Shown here: one piece after another, positions 16,923 to 25,225 of the stretch
Numbering within the stretch: the first letter of the stretch is position 1
How the letters are laid out: the number at the start of each line of letters is the position of its first letter
NCBI GenBank assembly: GCA_031267575.1
Contig: JAIRYN010000031.1
Span: 1 to 64,000 of the forward strand
Length of the DNA: 64,000 nucleotides
Source of the DNA: Synergistaceae bacterium
GTDB taxonomy: Bacteria > Synergistota > Synergistia > Synergistales > Aminobacteriaceae
Reading direction: 5' to 3'
Position numbers and translations under genes: made by a program
The notes under the pieces: model-generated
The model's input: only the letters and a program-made list of their open reading frames with translations
What the model was told of the DNA's origin: nothing
Database searches by the model: none

Positions 16923-18077
16923 ATGAGTTCTGAACGGGTTCTCCGCGCTCCCTCAGACTTCAAGCAAAGAGCCGAGCTTCTCGCCTCCAGGGGGCTTTCC
17001 GTTCCGGGCGGAGAGGATGTCGTCTTAGGGCTTTTCGACGAAGAGCTACTTGTGGCCACAGGGTCACTGGTGGGGCGCGTCATTGAGGGCGTTGCCGTAA
17101 AAAAGGAACGCGAAGGCCAAGGGTTGACATCCGAACTTCTGAGCTTTTTGTTGAGATACGCCTCCGACGCTGGAATATGGAATCTTTTTCTCTTCACCAA
17201 ACCCACCGAGGCGTTGCGCTTCGTTGACCTGGGGTTCCGTTTCGTGGCCTCCACGGACTCCGCCGCGTTGTTGGAGTGGGGACGGCCGGGGATAGAAGAG
17301 TTTCTAAAGAATTTGGCGCTCCAATCGTCGGGGCGATTTTCGGATCGATTTGAAGATCAATTTGAAGATCGATTTAAAGATCAATTTAAAGATCGATTTG
17401 AAGATCAATTTGAAGAAAACGGGGAAAAAACTTCGCGCCGAGGAGAGCGGAGTTTTAGTTGCAATTGCGGTTGCGTGGTGGCCAACTGTAACCCCTTCAC
17501 GCGAGGACACCGATACCTCATCGAAACGGCGTCCCTCGTCAGCGAGCGCCTTTACGTCATTGTGGTCGAGGACCCAGGGGGAGTCGTAAACGCCGCCAAC
17601 CGGCCGGCCTTTCCCTTCGAGGTTCGGTTCCGGCTCGTGCGCGAGGGCGTGAAGGACCTTCGTAACGTTTTCGTTCTTAGCGGAGGGGAGTATGTGATTT
17701 CCGCCGCCACTTTTCCCTCCTACTTCACTGGGGAGAAAGATGTCGCCTTCGTCCACGCGGCCCTCGACCTGGAAATCTTCGCGACCCGCATCGCCCCGGC
17801 CCTTTCCATAACCAGACGTTTTGTGGGTACCGAGCCTTTTTCCCCCGTGACGAACATCTACAACGAGACCATGAAGCGCCTTCTGCCCCGGCACGGTATC
17901 GCGGTGGAGGAACTGGAGCGGATACAAGTGGGCGGTACGGCCGTCAGCGCGTCCCGCGTCCGTGCCCTCCTGAGGAAAGGAAGCGTCGAGGATGCGCGTG
18001 AACTCGTTCCTCCTTGCACGTGGCGCTTTCTCGACTCCTCCGAAGCCGAGCCAGTGCTGCGAAAACTGCGTGGATAA
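16917..18077 (+). CDS. citC: [Citrate (pro-3S)-lyase] ligase CitC with repeat-expanded linker
   Basis: Acetylates the prosthetic group of citrate lyase acyl-carrier protein using acetate and ATP, switching the lyase on. Residues 1-120 resemble a GNAT domain; residues about 180-386 are the nucleotidyltransferase domain with VVANCNPFTRGHRYLIETAS, the family HxGH-like site, and FVGTEPFSPVTNIYN. Between the domains, residues 143-166 are six copies of a 12-bp unit (17343-17414), giving a charged DRFEDQFEDRFK-type linker not expected in CitC. The frame is kept. ATG 16917 or 16923 may be used; both lie in duplicated DNA with a weak ribosome site. citX follows after 16 bases. Confidence 0.92.
   Translation: MWMSSERVLRAPSDFKQRAELLASRGLSVPGGEDVVLGLFDEELLVATGSLVGRVIEGVAVKKEREGQGLTSELLSFLLRYASDAGIWNLFLFTKPTEALRFVDLGFRFVASTDSAALLEWGRPGIEEFLKNLALQSSGRFSDRFEDQFEDRFKDQFKDRFEDQFEENGEKTSRRGERSFSCNCGCVVANCNPFTRGHRYLIETASLVSERLYVIVVEDPGGVVNAANRPAFPFEVRFRLVREGVKDLRNVFVLSGGEYVISAATFPSYFTGEKDVAFVHAALDLEIFATRIAPALSITRRFVGTEPFSPVTNIYNETMKRLLPRHGIAVEELERIQVGGTAVSASRVRALLRKGSVEDARELVPPCTWRFLDSSEAEPVLRKLRG
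17343..17414 (+). repeat. 12-bp in-frame tandem repeat, 6 copies, in the CitC linker
   Basis: Units alternate between gatcgatttgaa and gatcaatttgaa, with a third pair carrying aaa endings, so the array is also three copies of 24 bp. It encodes 24 charged residues between two folded domains. Copy number is likely to vary. Confidence 0.95.
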
Positions 18078-18093
18078 GACAGGATCAAACAGG

Positions 18094-18627
18094 ATGAGAC
18101 AAAGCCTTTGCTCAAATGTTCCTAACGCTGTTGCCGCTTTGCTGAATGCGCGAGAGGAGCGGTGGCTACGACGTCTAGCCTTGTCGGAGCGTGGCACTCT
18201 CCTCACTGTTACCCTCAACCTGCCGGGGCCGGACAAATGCCTGCCTCAGTGGTTGGCGTTTTACGCCGCCGCCCGGAACGACTTAGAAGAAAACTTAGCC
18301 ATTCGAGGATATGACGTTGTTCTCGCGTCCTTTTACCTGAGCGCCGCAGGGCCAGAGACCCATTTTCTCCTTGTGGATAAGGCGATTAAGGCGGCGGAAC
18401 TCAAGCGCGCGATGGTCGATTTCGAGGAACGCTACCCAGCGGGACGGCTTTTGGACCTGGACGTCATGGCCAGCGAAGGAGAACCCTTGGGGCGGGAATC
18501 GCTTGGCCTACCTCCTCGTTCTTGTCTTTGTTGTTCTCGGCCGGCCAAGGAATGCGCGGCCCAGGCGCGGCATCCTCTCGATCAGGTCCTGCGGGCGGCC
18601 GAACGCTTCTTACGCGTTTTTGAATGA
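18094..18627 (+). CDS. citX: CitX: apo-citrate lyase phosphoribosyl-dephospho-CoA transferase
   Basis: 177 residues. Transfers the 2'-(5''-triphosphoribosyl)-3'-dephospho-CoA prosthetic group to the CitD acyl-carrier subunit. Family features are AREERWLRRLAL, TLNLPGPDK, a GRLLDLDV segment, and LPPRSCLCCSRPAKECA with the cysteine-rich end typical of CitX. The start is ATG 18094; upstream in-frame codons belong to the citC 3' end. Its TGA overlaps the citG ATG (ATGA), so the two are coupled. Confidence 0.92.
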   Translation: MRQSLCSNVPNAVAALLNAREERWLRRLALSERGTLLTVTLNLPGPDKCLPQWLAFYAAARNDLEENLAIRGYDVVLASFYLSAAGPETHFLLVDKAIKAAELKRAMVDFEERYPAGRLLDLDVMASEGEPLGRESLGLPPRSCLCCSRPAKECAAQARHPLDQVLRAAERFLRVFE

Positions 18628-19553
18628 CGGATCTGGAAATAGCGGGGTTCGCCGTCCGATCCCTTCTGCTCGAAGCCTCTCTCGCCCCTAAACCTGGACT
18701 GGTGACACCTTATAACAACGGATCCCACAAGGATATGAATTTTCAGGCATTTGTAAAAAGCGCATTAGCTCTGATCCACTGTTTCGAGACGTGCGCCGCC
18801 GTCGGGCGAGATTTCGCGGGACTCCCTCCCGAAGACGCTCTTCCTTCTCTTCGTAAAGCGGGGCTTCAAGGGGAAAAGGCCATGTACCGCGTCACGGAGG
18901 GAGTCAACACGCATAAAGGAGCCATATACCTGCTGGGTTTTTTGTGCGCCGCCGTCGGAAGAGCGCTTGGACAATCGGATGCTTTATCAGGAGGAGTTCC
19001 GCCTCCGAGAGATTTAGCACGATCAGCTGGGTCTTTTGTCCGGGGGACCGTTCAGCGAGAACTCGTCTCCCTCGCGCGCAAAGCCCCTACCGCTTTCACA
19101 GCGGGGGAACGAGCCTATCGAGACTGCGGCTTCACGGGAGCGCGAGGCGAGGTGGAGGGCGGATACCCCTTAACGCTGGAAGCCCTATCGTATCTCGACA
19201 CCCAATTATCTTTTACTCAATTACAATTGCCTTCCTGCCGGCTTAAGGACGCTCTCGTGGATACGTTTTTTTTTATCGTCGCCCGCAATTCTGACACCAA
19301 CCTCTACGCGCGGGGCGGTCTGGAGGGCGTCGAAACGGCGAAAACGCTGGCTCAGGAGGTCCTTCGGAGCGGTGGGGTATCGACTCCCCAAGGGCGCGAA
19401 AAAATACGGAGCGCAGAAAAGATCTTCGTCCAAAAAAACCTGAGCCCTGGCGGAAGCGCGGATATTTTATCCTCCACGGTTTTTCTGCTTCAGATTATGG
19501 AACTTGCCATATACGCCCAAGATGCCGTATCATTAGCTGGCAACGAAGAATAG
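18624..19553 (+). CDS. citG: CitG: triphosphoribosyl-dephospho-CoA synthase
   Basis: 309 residues. Makes the citrate lyase prosthetic-group precursor from ATP and dephospho-CoA; partner of CitX. Diagnostic stretches are LLEASLAPKPGLVTP..NGSHKDM near the start, LRKAGLQGEKAMYRVTEGVNTHKGAIY in the middle, and DTNLYARGG near the end. Overlaps citX by four bases. Citrate lyase subunit genes citD, citE and citF are not in this window, so the maturation set is separated from its substrate. Confidence 0.93.
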   Translation: MTDLEIAGFAVRSLLLEASLAPKPGLVTPYNNGSHKDMNFQAFVKSALALIHCFETCAAVGRDFAGLPPEDALPSLRKAGLQGEKAMYRVTEGVNTHKGAIYLLGFLCAAVGRALGQSDALSGGVPPPRDLARSAGSFVRGTVQRELVSLARKAPTAFTAGERAYRDCGFTGARGEVEGGYPLTLEALSYLDTQLSFTQLQLPSCRLKDALVDTFFFIVARNSDTNLYARGGLEGVETAKTLAQEVLRSGGVSTPQGREKIRSAEKIFVQKNLSPGGSADILSSTVFLLQIMELAIYAQDAVSLAGNEE

Positions 19554-19604
19554 AAGACTGGGAACCCTGAGATTGAGAGCGAGAGATGGAATAGAGGGGT
19601 TGTT

Positions 19605-20216
19605 TTGGAAGGACAGGTACGCAAAGGAAAGCTCTTTGTGCTGGCTGGGCCCAGCGGGGTGGGGAAAGGAACGTTGAGAGCGCGCGCTTTGGATGACGTG
19701 GAGAATTTGGTGTATTCCATATCATGCACTACGCGGCGACCACGTAGCGGCGAACGCGAGGGTGTGGATTATCATTTCGTCACACAAGAGGACTTCGAGG
19801 ACAAAGTGGTCCGGGGACTGTTTTTGGAGCACGCGGTCGTCCATGGGGACTGTTATGGTACGTTGCGGGAGGATGTGGAGCGCGAAACAAATGCTGGCTG
19901 CGACGTCCTCTTGGAGATCGACGTTCAGGGCGCGCGGCAGGTGCGCCGGCTTCTGCCGGAGAGCGTCTTGATCTTCGTAGCGCCACCCTCTCTGGAGGTC
20001 TTGGAACAACGTTTGCGTCAGCGAAAGACGGAATCTGAGGAGAAAATTGGACTGAGGCTCGAAAATGCGAGGAAAGAAATGCGAGAGATCGGAGAGTACA
20101 ACCACGTGGTCCTCAACAACGTTCTGGACCAGGCGGCGGCGGAGCTGCGCAACATCGTCCTCGGCTATCGGGAGAGCTATCGAGAAAATCACCAGAAGAG
20201 CGGGCACGCTCTTTAA
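19605..20216 (+). CDS. gmk: Guanylate kinase
   Basis: 203 residues. Phosphorylates GMP to GDP. P-loop LAGPSGVGKGTL at about residues 12-23, GMP-binding SCTTRRPRSGEREGVDYHF, and LEIDVQGARQVR are all intact. The start is TTG 19605, behind an AGAGGGG site. It leads a housekeeping cluster gmk-rpoZ-coaBC-priA, a common order in Firmicutes-like and Synergistota genomes. Confidence 0.95.
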   Translation: MEGQVRKGKLFVLAGPSGVGKGTLRARALDDVENLVYSISCTTRRPRSGEREGVDYHFVTQEDFEDKVVRGLFLEHAVVHGDCYGTLREDVERETNAGCDVLLEIDVQGARQVRRLLPESVLIFVAPPSLEVLEQRLRQRKTESEEKIGLRLENARKEMREIGEYNHVVLNNVLDQAAAELRNIVLGYRESYRENHQKSGHAL

Positions 20217-20255
20217 ATGGAGCGAAACATCTAAGCTTGAGTGCTGAAAAAGCTG

Positions 20256-20394
20256 GTTTTTAGCTACTTTAACTTTAGGCTTTTTATCAAGTTTTGGCTA
20301 TTTTAACTTTGGGCTTTTTATCGAGTTTTGGCTATTCTAATCTTTAGGCTTTTTATCGAGTTTTAGATATTCTAATCTTTAGGCTTTTTATCGG
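20256..20394 (+). repeat. Minisatellite, about 35-bp unit, 4 copies, between gmk and rpoZ
   Basis: Copies at 20256-20290, 20291-20324, 20325-20359 and 20360-20394 share a gttttggctattctaatc core followed by tttaggctttttatcga. The copies differ by a few substitutions and one 1-base deletion. It fills most of the 200-base gap, and no gene lies in it. Confidence 0.95.
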
Positions 20395-20416
20395 ATTCAG
20401 AAAGGCGGTCGCAAAA

Positions 20417-20683
20417 ATGAAATTTTACGACATCGATGCCCTCGAAAGCAAGTGCGGCACCGACAACAAATATAAGATCACGGCATTGGTGGCGGCCAGG
20501 GCTCGATGGTTGAGCGAGAGAAAGACATTCATCGACGCGCTGCCAGTGAACGAAAAATACCTTTCGGCCGCGCTCTTGGAGGTTGAAGAAGGAAAGCTCT
20601 TGATAAACTGGACGGAAGAACAGGAAAAGATACCTTCTCATTCTCGCAAACACGTGGAGGCGGCTACCTCCCTAAGAGAGTGA
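20417..20683 (+). CDS. rpoZ: RNA polymerase omega subunit
   Basis: 88 residues. The NKYKITALVAARARWL segment is the omega-family core (helix that wraps the beta-prime C-terminus); the position between gmk and coaBC is the classic one. AAAGGCGG lies eight bases upstream of ATG 20417. The C-terminal third is Glu-rich and divergent. Confidence 0.88.
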   Translation: MKFYDIDALESKCGTDNKYKITALVAARARWLSERKTFIDALPVNEKYLSAALLEVEEGKLLINWTEEQEKIPSHSRKHVEAATSLRE

Positions 20684-20695
20684 CATCTATTCAAA

Positions 20696-21928
20696 ATGAA
20701 CGGAAAAACCCTTGCTTGGAAGCGTTCCCGTAAAATATTTTTGTGTATTACGGGGGGAATCGCCGCTTACAAAATTCCCGATCTAGTCAGTCGCCTAAAA
20801 AAGCTGGACTGCGAGGTGGAAATAGCCATGACCGAGGCGGCTGAAACCTTGGTCAGCCCCTTGGCTCTTTCGACTCTTTCCGGCCGCCGCGTTTGGCTGC
20901 AAAGGGATTTTCTCTCCTCCTCGCGGGGTTTTGAGATTCCCCACATTCGGTTGGCCGATTGGGCGGAGGTCGTGGTGATCGCTCCTTGTTCCGCCAATAC
21001 CGCTTTTGGCATCGCGCAGGGGCGGGCCGGCAGCGTTGTGGAGGCCGCACTCCTTGCTACTCGCGCGCCTGTGCTGCTTTTCCCGGCGATGAACGTCCAC
21101 ATGTTCGAGAACCCGGCTACTCAACAGAACCTACGAACTCTGGCGGAACGAGGCGCACGCGTCGTGGACCCCGACTTCGGGCTTCTGGCCTGCGGATACG
21201 AGGGCAAAGGACGCCTGCCGGACACTGATCTCATCCTGGAAGAAATCGCCTACGCCCTTTCCCCTCACCGAGATTTGGCGGGGAAACACGTGCTGGTCAC
21301 GGCGGGACCCACTCGCGAGTACTTGGACCCGGTGCGCTTCATCTCCAACCCGTCCAGTGGAAAAATGGGGCTTGCCGTGGCGAGAACCGCCTGGTACCGG
21401 GGGGCGGAGGTGCGTGTCATCTTGGGACCGGTGAACGCCACCGGTTGTGTCCACGGTCTGAAGATCCGTAATGTGATCTCAGCCCTGGAAATGCGTGACG
21501 CGGTTATGGATAGCCTGGCCTGGGCGGACTGCGTCGTCAAAGCCGCTGCGGTGGGGGATTACCGCGCCCAAGACAAATCCGAACACAAGATCAAACGCGA
21601 TCCGGGAGGGGATACGCTTTCGTTGTCTTTAACTCAGAACCCGGATATTGCCGCAGAGGTCGGGTCCCAGAAGAGACCGGGGCAATTTTTGATCGGTTTC
21701 GCCGCCGAGACCGAGAATCTGGTGAACAACGCCCGAGCGAAACTGGAGCGTAAAAAGATGGACTTGATGGTGGCCAACGATGTCACCGCGCCGGGCAGCG
21801 GTTTTGAAGTGGACACCAACAAAGTGCGCCTCTTTTCCAGAAACGGAGAAGCGGCCATCTCCGGCAGCAAAGAAGAAGTCGCCGACACCTTATGGGAATA
21901 CATAGCGGATCATGGCCTTTGGACTTGA
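20696..21928 (+). CDS. coaBC: Bifunctional phosphopantothenoylcysteine decarboxylase/synthase
   Basis: 410 residues. Two steps of coenzyme A synthesis. The N-terminal flavoprotein CoaC half has GGIAAYKIPDLVSRL, an active-site His in IPHIRLADWAE, PAMNVHMFENPA and a substrate-flap cysteine in LLACGYEGKGR. The C-terminal CoaB half has VTAGPTREYLDPVRFISNPS, VKAAAVGDYR and GFAAET, with the K-x-K-K segment (ERKKMDLMVAND). Full length and apparently functional. It follows rpoZ by 12 bases and is in the same unit. Confidence 0.95.
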   Translation: MNGKTLAWKRSRKIFLCITGGIAAYKIPDLVSRLKKLDCEVEIAMTEAAETLVSPLALSTLSGRRVWLQRDFLSSSRGFEIPHIRLADWAEVVVIAPCSANTAFGIAQGRAGSVVEAALLATRAPVLLFPAMNVHMFENPATQQNLRTLAERGARVVDPDFGLLACGYEGKGRLPDTDLILEEIAYALSPHRDLAGKHVLVTAGPTREYLDPVRFISNPSSGKMGLAVARTAWYRGAEVRVILGPVNATGCVHGLKIRNVISALEMRDAVMDSLAWADCVVKAAAVGDYRAQDKSEHKIKRDPGGDTLSLSLTQNPDIAAEVGSQKRPGQFLIGFAAETENLVNNARAKLERKKMDLMVANDVTAPGSGFEVDTNKVRLFSRNGEAAISGSKEEVADTLWEYIADHGLWT

Positions 21929-21998
21929 CGAGCAAGATTCCGATGCCCACGGCTTTCTCTTGTAAACTTCGCCTTTTGATCTGGACCCGGAGGTTGAA

Positions 21999-23801
21999 TT
22001 GACTCGCAAGGTGGAGGTGATCGTTCCGGGGCCTTGGTGGAATACCTTGACTTACCTCTGCGACGCAGATTTACCCCTGGTGGAGGGCGCGCGGGTACGC
22101 GTTCCCGTCGGGGAAGGCGGGCGGGTGGGTTTCGCGGACCCCGCCGCGGTTCCAACGAAGGCGTTCGCGAAACTCAAACCTCTTCGGGAAGTTCTGGACG
22201 ACAGGTGCGCTCTGGGGGACGAGCTTTGGGGTCTTGCGCGTTGGATGGGGAAAACGTTCCTGTGCGGCATGGGCAGGGCCCTGCAACTTCTTTGCCCCCC
22301 GCCCCTCCTTCAGGGAAAGCCGATTCCGCCCCGTCCCGCGCTTTTGCCAAGACTGGAAAAAGAGGTTTTTCAAGAAATCTCCTTCTATCATCCTCTGGAC
22401 GACGAACGTTTCGCTTACTATCTCGAAAGACTTTCCGCCCCCGTCCGGGCTCTCGTGATCTTTCCAGAGGCGAAGGTGAGCGCTGGCTTTTTCGCCCGTT
22501 TGCCTACGTCCATCCAAGAAAGCGCCCTCCTGTGGCCCTCTCAGGGAGGGAAAAAATTATGGGACGCCTGGACTCGGACGGCATCCGGCGAGGTTCGAGT
22601 CGTGATCGGGTCTCAGGGGGCGGTGTTCGCGCCTTCGAGTTTCGAGGAGTTTATCGTGGACGACGAGTCTAACCCGGCTTACGTTTTCCAGCACGCGCCG
22701 CGGATCTCAGCTCGCAGTTTGATCGGTCGTCGCGCCTTGGCATCGAAGGCGCGATTCCTTTTAGGGGGGCGAATGCCGTCGGCCAAAACCTATCTCCGTA
22801 CCCACCCCAAGTGCGCACTGCTTCCAGATCGCAAAAAACTGATCTTCGTGGACATGGGCCGCTCTTTCAAAAACGAGGTCCGCGGCGTGGAGGGGACTCT
22901 TCCCGTCACGGGCGCTTTGGTCGAGCGTACCCGCGCGACATTAGAGGGAGGACTTCACGCTCTCTGGATCATGGATCGCAAAGGACAGGCGGGAGAGGTT
23001 TTTTGCTCTGATTGCGGGGAGTCCTTTACCTGCTCGCGCTGTGGTTCCGTCATGCGAAGCGAAAGCGGCGGAAACGGAGAAATGATTCTGCGCTGTGTTC
23101 GATGCGGCGCGCGAGGGACGCTTCCCGACCAATGTCCCGCTTGCCGGGGAACTCTCTTGTTAGGGAAGAGGCCGGGGCTAGAGGCCTTGCTACCGCTGGC
23201 GCTCCGGTACGTGAGAGGGCATCGGGTCCTATTGGATGGAGCGGACAAGACGAAAAAGGGCTCCAAGCCCCAGGTGCCGTCTCTCGTCTTGGGAACGCGG
23301 AAGGCTTTGTCTCTCTGCGATGCTCTCGACGTGGGCCTCGTGGCTTGGTTGGACCTGGACGCTGAGGCGCGCGGCATCGAATACAACGCCAGGTTTCAGG
23401 CGTTCAGCATGGTGTGGGAGTCTTATTGGAGGGGACGGAGAAAAAACGGGACCGAGAACAGGACCGTTCTGGCCCAGACGCGCCGCCCGGGAAGCAGCTG
23501 GCAACGTTCTTTCTGGCTCGGATGGGAACATTTTTGGGAGGAAGAATTGCGGGACCGCAAAAGCCTGGATTTGCCACCTCATCAACTTTTGGCGCAGGTT
23601 GATTTCCCGGAAAAAGGAGGTGTGGTCCGAAACGCTCTGCTGGAAATTCTTGAGAGGGAAAATATTTTCGCGCTGGACTCCGGTGGCCCTCTCTGGATTA
23701 CGCTCAAGTCCTTAAACCGTTTGAGGACGGTCCTAGCTCCCTGTTTTGAAATAGAACATTCACGTCAAGGATTTCCCACAATAACTGTTTGGATAGAATA
23801 A
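21999..23801 (+). CDS. priA: PriA-like primosomal protein with degenerate helicase motifs
   Basis: 600 residues (PriA is usually 720-830). TTG start 21999 with GGAGG upstream. The N-terminal DNA-binding part reads as PriA, and the zinc-binding cysteines are complete: CSDCGESFTCSRC (about 335) and CVRCGARGTLPDQCPAC (about 366-382). The motor is not: DDERFAYYL stands where GSGKTEVYL (Walker A) should be, VDDESNPAYVFQ replaces the DEEH box, GGRMPSAKT replaces GSATPS, and the AGRAGR arginine finger is absent. Actinobacterial PriA proteins show a similar loss. It should bind forks and partner proteins but not hydrolyse ATP or unwind DNA. Gene order supports orthology. Confidence 0.82.
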   Translation: MTRKVEVIVPGPWWNTLTYLCDADLPLVEGARVRVPVGEGGRVGFADPAAVPTKAFAKLKPLREVLDDRCALGDELWGLARWMGKTFLCGMGRALQLLCPPPLLQGKPIPPRPALLPRLEKEVFQEISFYHPLDDERFAYYLERLSAPVRALVIFPEAKVSAGFFARLPTSIQESALLWPSQGGKKLWDAWTRTASGEVRVVIGSQGAVFAPSSFEEFIVDDESNPAYVFQHAPRISARSLIGRRALASKARFLLGGRMPSAKTYLRTHPKCALLPDRKKLIFVDMGRSFKNEVRGVEGTLPVTGALVERTRATLEGGLHALWIMDRKGQAGEVFCSDCGESFTCSRCGSVMRSESGGNGEMILRCVRCGARGTLPDQCPACRGTLLLGKRPGLEALLPLALRYVRGHRVLLDGADKTKKGSKPQVPSLVLGTRKALSLCDALDVGLVAWLDLDAEARGIEYNARFQAFSMVWESYWRGRRKNGTENRTVLAQTRRPGSSWQRSFWLGWEHFWEEELRDRKSLDLPPHQLLAQVDFPEKGGVVRNALLEILERENIFALDSGGPLWITLKSLNRLRTVLAPCFEIEHSRQGFPTITVWIE

Positions 23802-23900
23802 GCAAGTAGGATACAATAATTATTGATGTATCGTCCAATTTTGTTCTGTTTGTTCGTTCTGTTTGAGGGAGGTTTTGTTTGACCGCGGAGGATAAGAGAG

Positions 23901-24536
23901 ATGCGAGAGTGGCATATGCAGGCATCCGATATGGTGGAGGAACAGATTGTCGGTCGCGATGTAAAGAACGTTCGTATTCTCAAAGCGATGTCCACCGTGC
24001 CCCGGCACCTTTTCGTGCCGGAAAAATACGCGGGAAGCGCTTACATCGACCGCCCACTACCCATAGGGGAGCGACAGACAATCTCTCAGCCATATATGGT
24101 CGCGAAAATGACGGAGCTTTTGTCCGCAGAGCCCGGGATGAAAGTATTGGAAATCGGGACGGGATCCGGGTATCAGGCGGCGATCCTGTCGGCTTTGGGC
24201 TTTCGCGTCTGGTCGGTGGAGCGGATTCAGTCCCTTGTCGATGGGGCGCGGAGGAGGCTGTCCGCTTTGGATTGCGACGTTACGCTGATTCACGACGACG
24301 GACGCAATGGTTACCCTGATGCATCTCCTTATGACAGAATCCTCGTCACGGCGGCATCGTCGCGTGTGGAGCCCGCTTGGGACAGCCAACTGGCCATAAA
24401 CGGTTTGTTGGTAGCGCCATTGGACGTCATGACGGGTGGACAGCGTCTTCTGGTGCGGGAGAACTTGAAAAATGGTTTCAGGAACACGTGGTATGATTAT
24501 TGTCGTTTTGTCCCCCTCTTGGTAGGTATTGATTAA
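23901..24536 (+). CDS. pcm: Protein-L-isoaspartate O-methyltransferase
   Basis: 211 residues. Methylates isoaspartyl residues in damaged proteins using SAM. Motifs: VPRHLFVPEKYAGSAYIDRPLPIG, TISQPYMVAKMTELL, and the SAM-binding VLEIGTGSGYQAA. ATG 23901 has GGAGG about ten bases upstream. The last residues (VGID) and the stop codon are the first copy of a four-copy 15-bp array. Confidence 0.93.
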   Translation: MREWHMQASDMVEEQIVGRDVKNVRILKAMSTVPRHLFVPEKYAGSAYIDRPLPIGERQTISQPYMVAKMTELLSAEPGMKVLEIGTGSGYQAAILSALGFRVWSVERIQSLVDGARRRLSALDCDVTLIHDDGRNGYPDASPYDRILVTAASSRVEPAWDSQLAINGLLVAPLDVMTGGQRLLVRENLKNGFRNTWYDYCRFVPLLVGID

Positions 24537-24582
24537 ATAGGTATTGATTAAGTAGAGATTGGTTAAGTAGAGATTGATTAAT
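24523..24582 (+). repeat. 15-bp tandem repeat, 4 copies, starting in the pcm 3' end
   Basis: taggtattgattaaa, taggtattgattaag, tagagattggttaag, tagagattgattaat at 24523, 24538, 24553 and 24568. The pcm TAA (24534-24536) is in the first copy and is repeated in later copies. Confidence 0.95.
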
Positions 24583-24705
24583 CAGGTGTTGATGAGATCC
24601 CTTGATTTTATCGTGAATAGTCTAGAGACGCGTGATCATGTGTCTCTGTGGGGATCCACGAAGCACGGAGAAAATCTTAAATTTTAAGGAGTTTGACAGA
24701 GTCGG
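24583..24705 (+). promoter_or_regulatory. Possible structured leader upstream of queT
   Basis: AGAGAC at about 24622-24627 can pair with GTCTCT at 24640-24645, and a GTGG/CCAC hairpin follows directly. queT genes are often under preQ1 riboswitches, but I cannot match the preQ1-I, -II or -III consensus here, so this is only a structured candidate. Confidence 0.25.
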
Positions 24706-25185
24706 ATGAACATAAAACCAGATATAAAATTGAAAAGTTTAGCTCTAGGTAGCGTTGTCGCCGCTTTATACGCCGTTTTGACCATCACGCTTGCCCCTAT
24801 TTCTTATGGTCCGGTGCAGTTTCGCGTCTCCGAGGCGCTGACCCTTCTGCCTTTTTATTTCCCCGAAGCTATCCCTGGGCTTTTCGTGGGATGTTTTATC
24901 GCCAATTTTTTCGGTGGCAACGGAATGCTAGACGTTTTTGTGGGAAGCTTCGCCACTTTGGCAGCGGCGTACCTGTCGCGCAAAATGCCTCGATTGTGGC
25001 TCGCGACCCTGCCACCCATTCTGGTCAACATGGCGGCCATCGGGACGCTGCTCCACTATCTTCTTGGCGTTCCCCTCTGGAGCACTGTCTTCTACGTGGG
25101 CATTGGACAGATGGGGGCCTGTGTACTTCTGGGCTATCCCCTGATGAAGGCTCTGGAAAATCGAGGAATCTTTAAACGCCGATAG
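24706..25185 (+). CDS. queT: QueT-family queuosine-precursor transporter
   Basis: 159 residues, five to six hydrophobic segments. The PISYGPVQFRVSEALTLLPFY segment and FVGCFIANFFGGNG are family signatures of QueT, the membrane S-type component proposed to take up queuine or preQ1 through an ECF transporter. It stands alone here; no ECF module or tgt is in the window. AAGGAG lies upstream of ATG 24706. The pxp genes start 40 bases downstream. Confidence 0.85.
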   Translation: MNIKPDIKLKSLALGSVVAALYAVLTITLAPISYGPVQFRVSEALTLLPFYFPEAIPGLFVGCFIANFFGGNGMLDVFVGSFATLAAAYLSRKMPRLWLATLPPILVNMAAIGTLLHYLLGVPLWSTVFYVGIGQMGACVLLGYPLMKALENRGIFKRR

Positions 25186-25225
25186 AATTATCCTGTACTT
25201 TGATATCGAGAGGGGAGAGCGCGTG

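Noticed and set aside
17343-17414. Regularly repeated DNA that might suggest a CRISPR array (also 24523-24582, 43018-43083)
   Set aside because: The repeats are direct tandems with no unique spacers, units are short, and no cas genes are present.
17304-18236. Minus-strand open frame opposite citC/citX
   Set aside because: Its C-terminal region is the reverse reading of the 12-bp array, and citC and citX are clear on the other strand.
24583-24705. preQ1 riboswitch upstream of queT
   Set aside because: Hairpins are present but no match to preQ1-I, -II or -III conserved sequence could be made by eye; kept only as a low-confidence leader.
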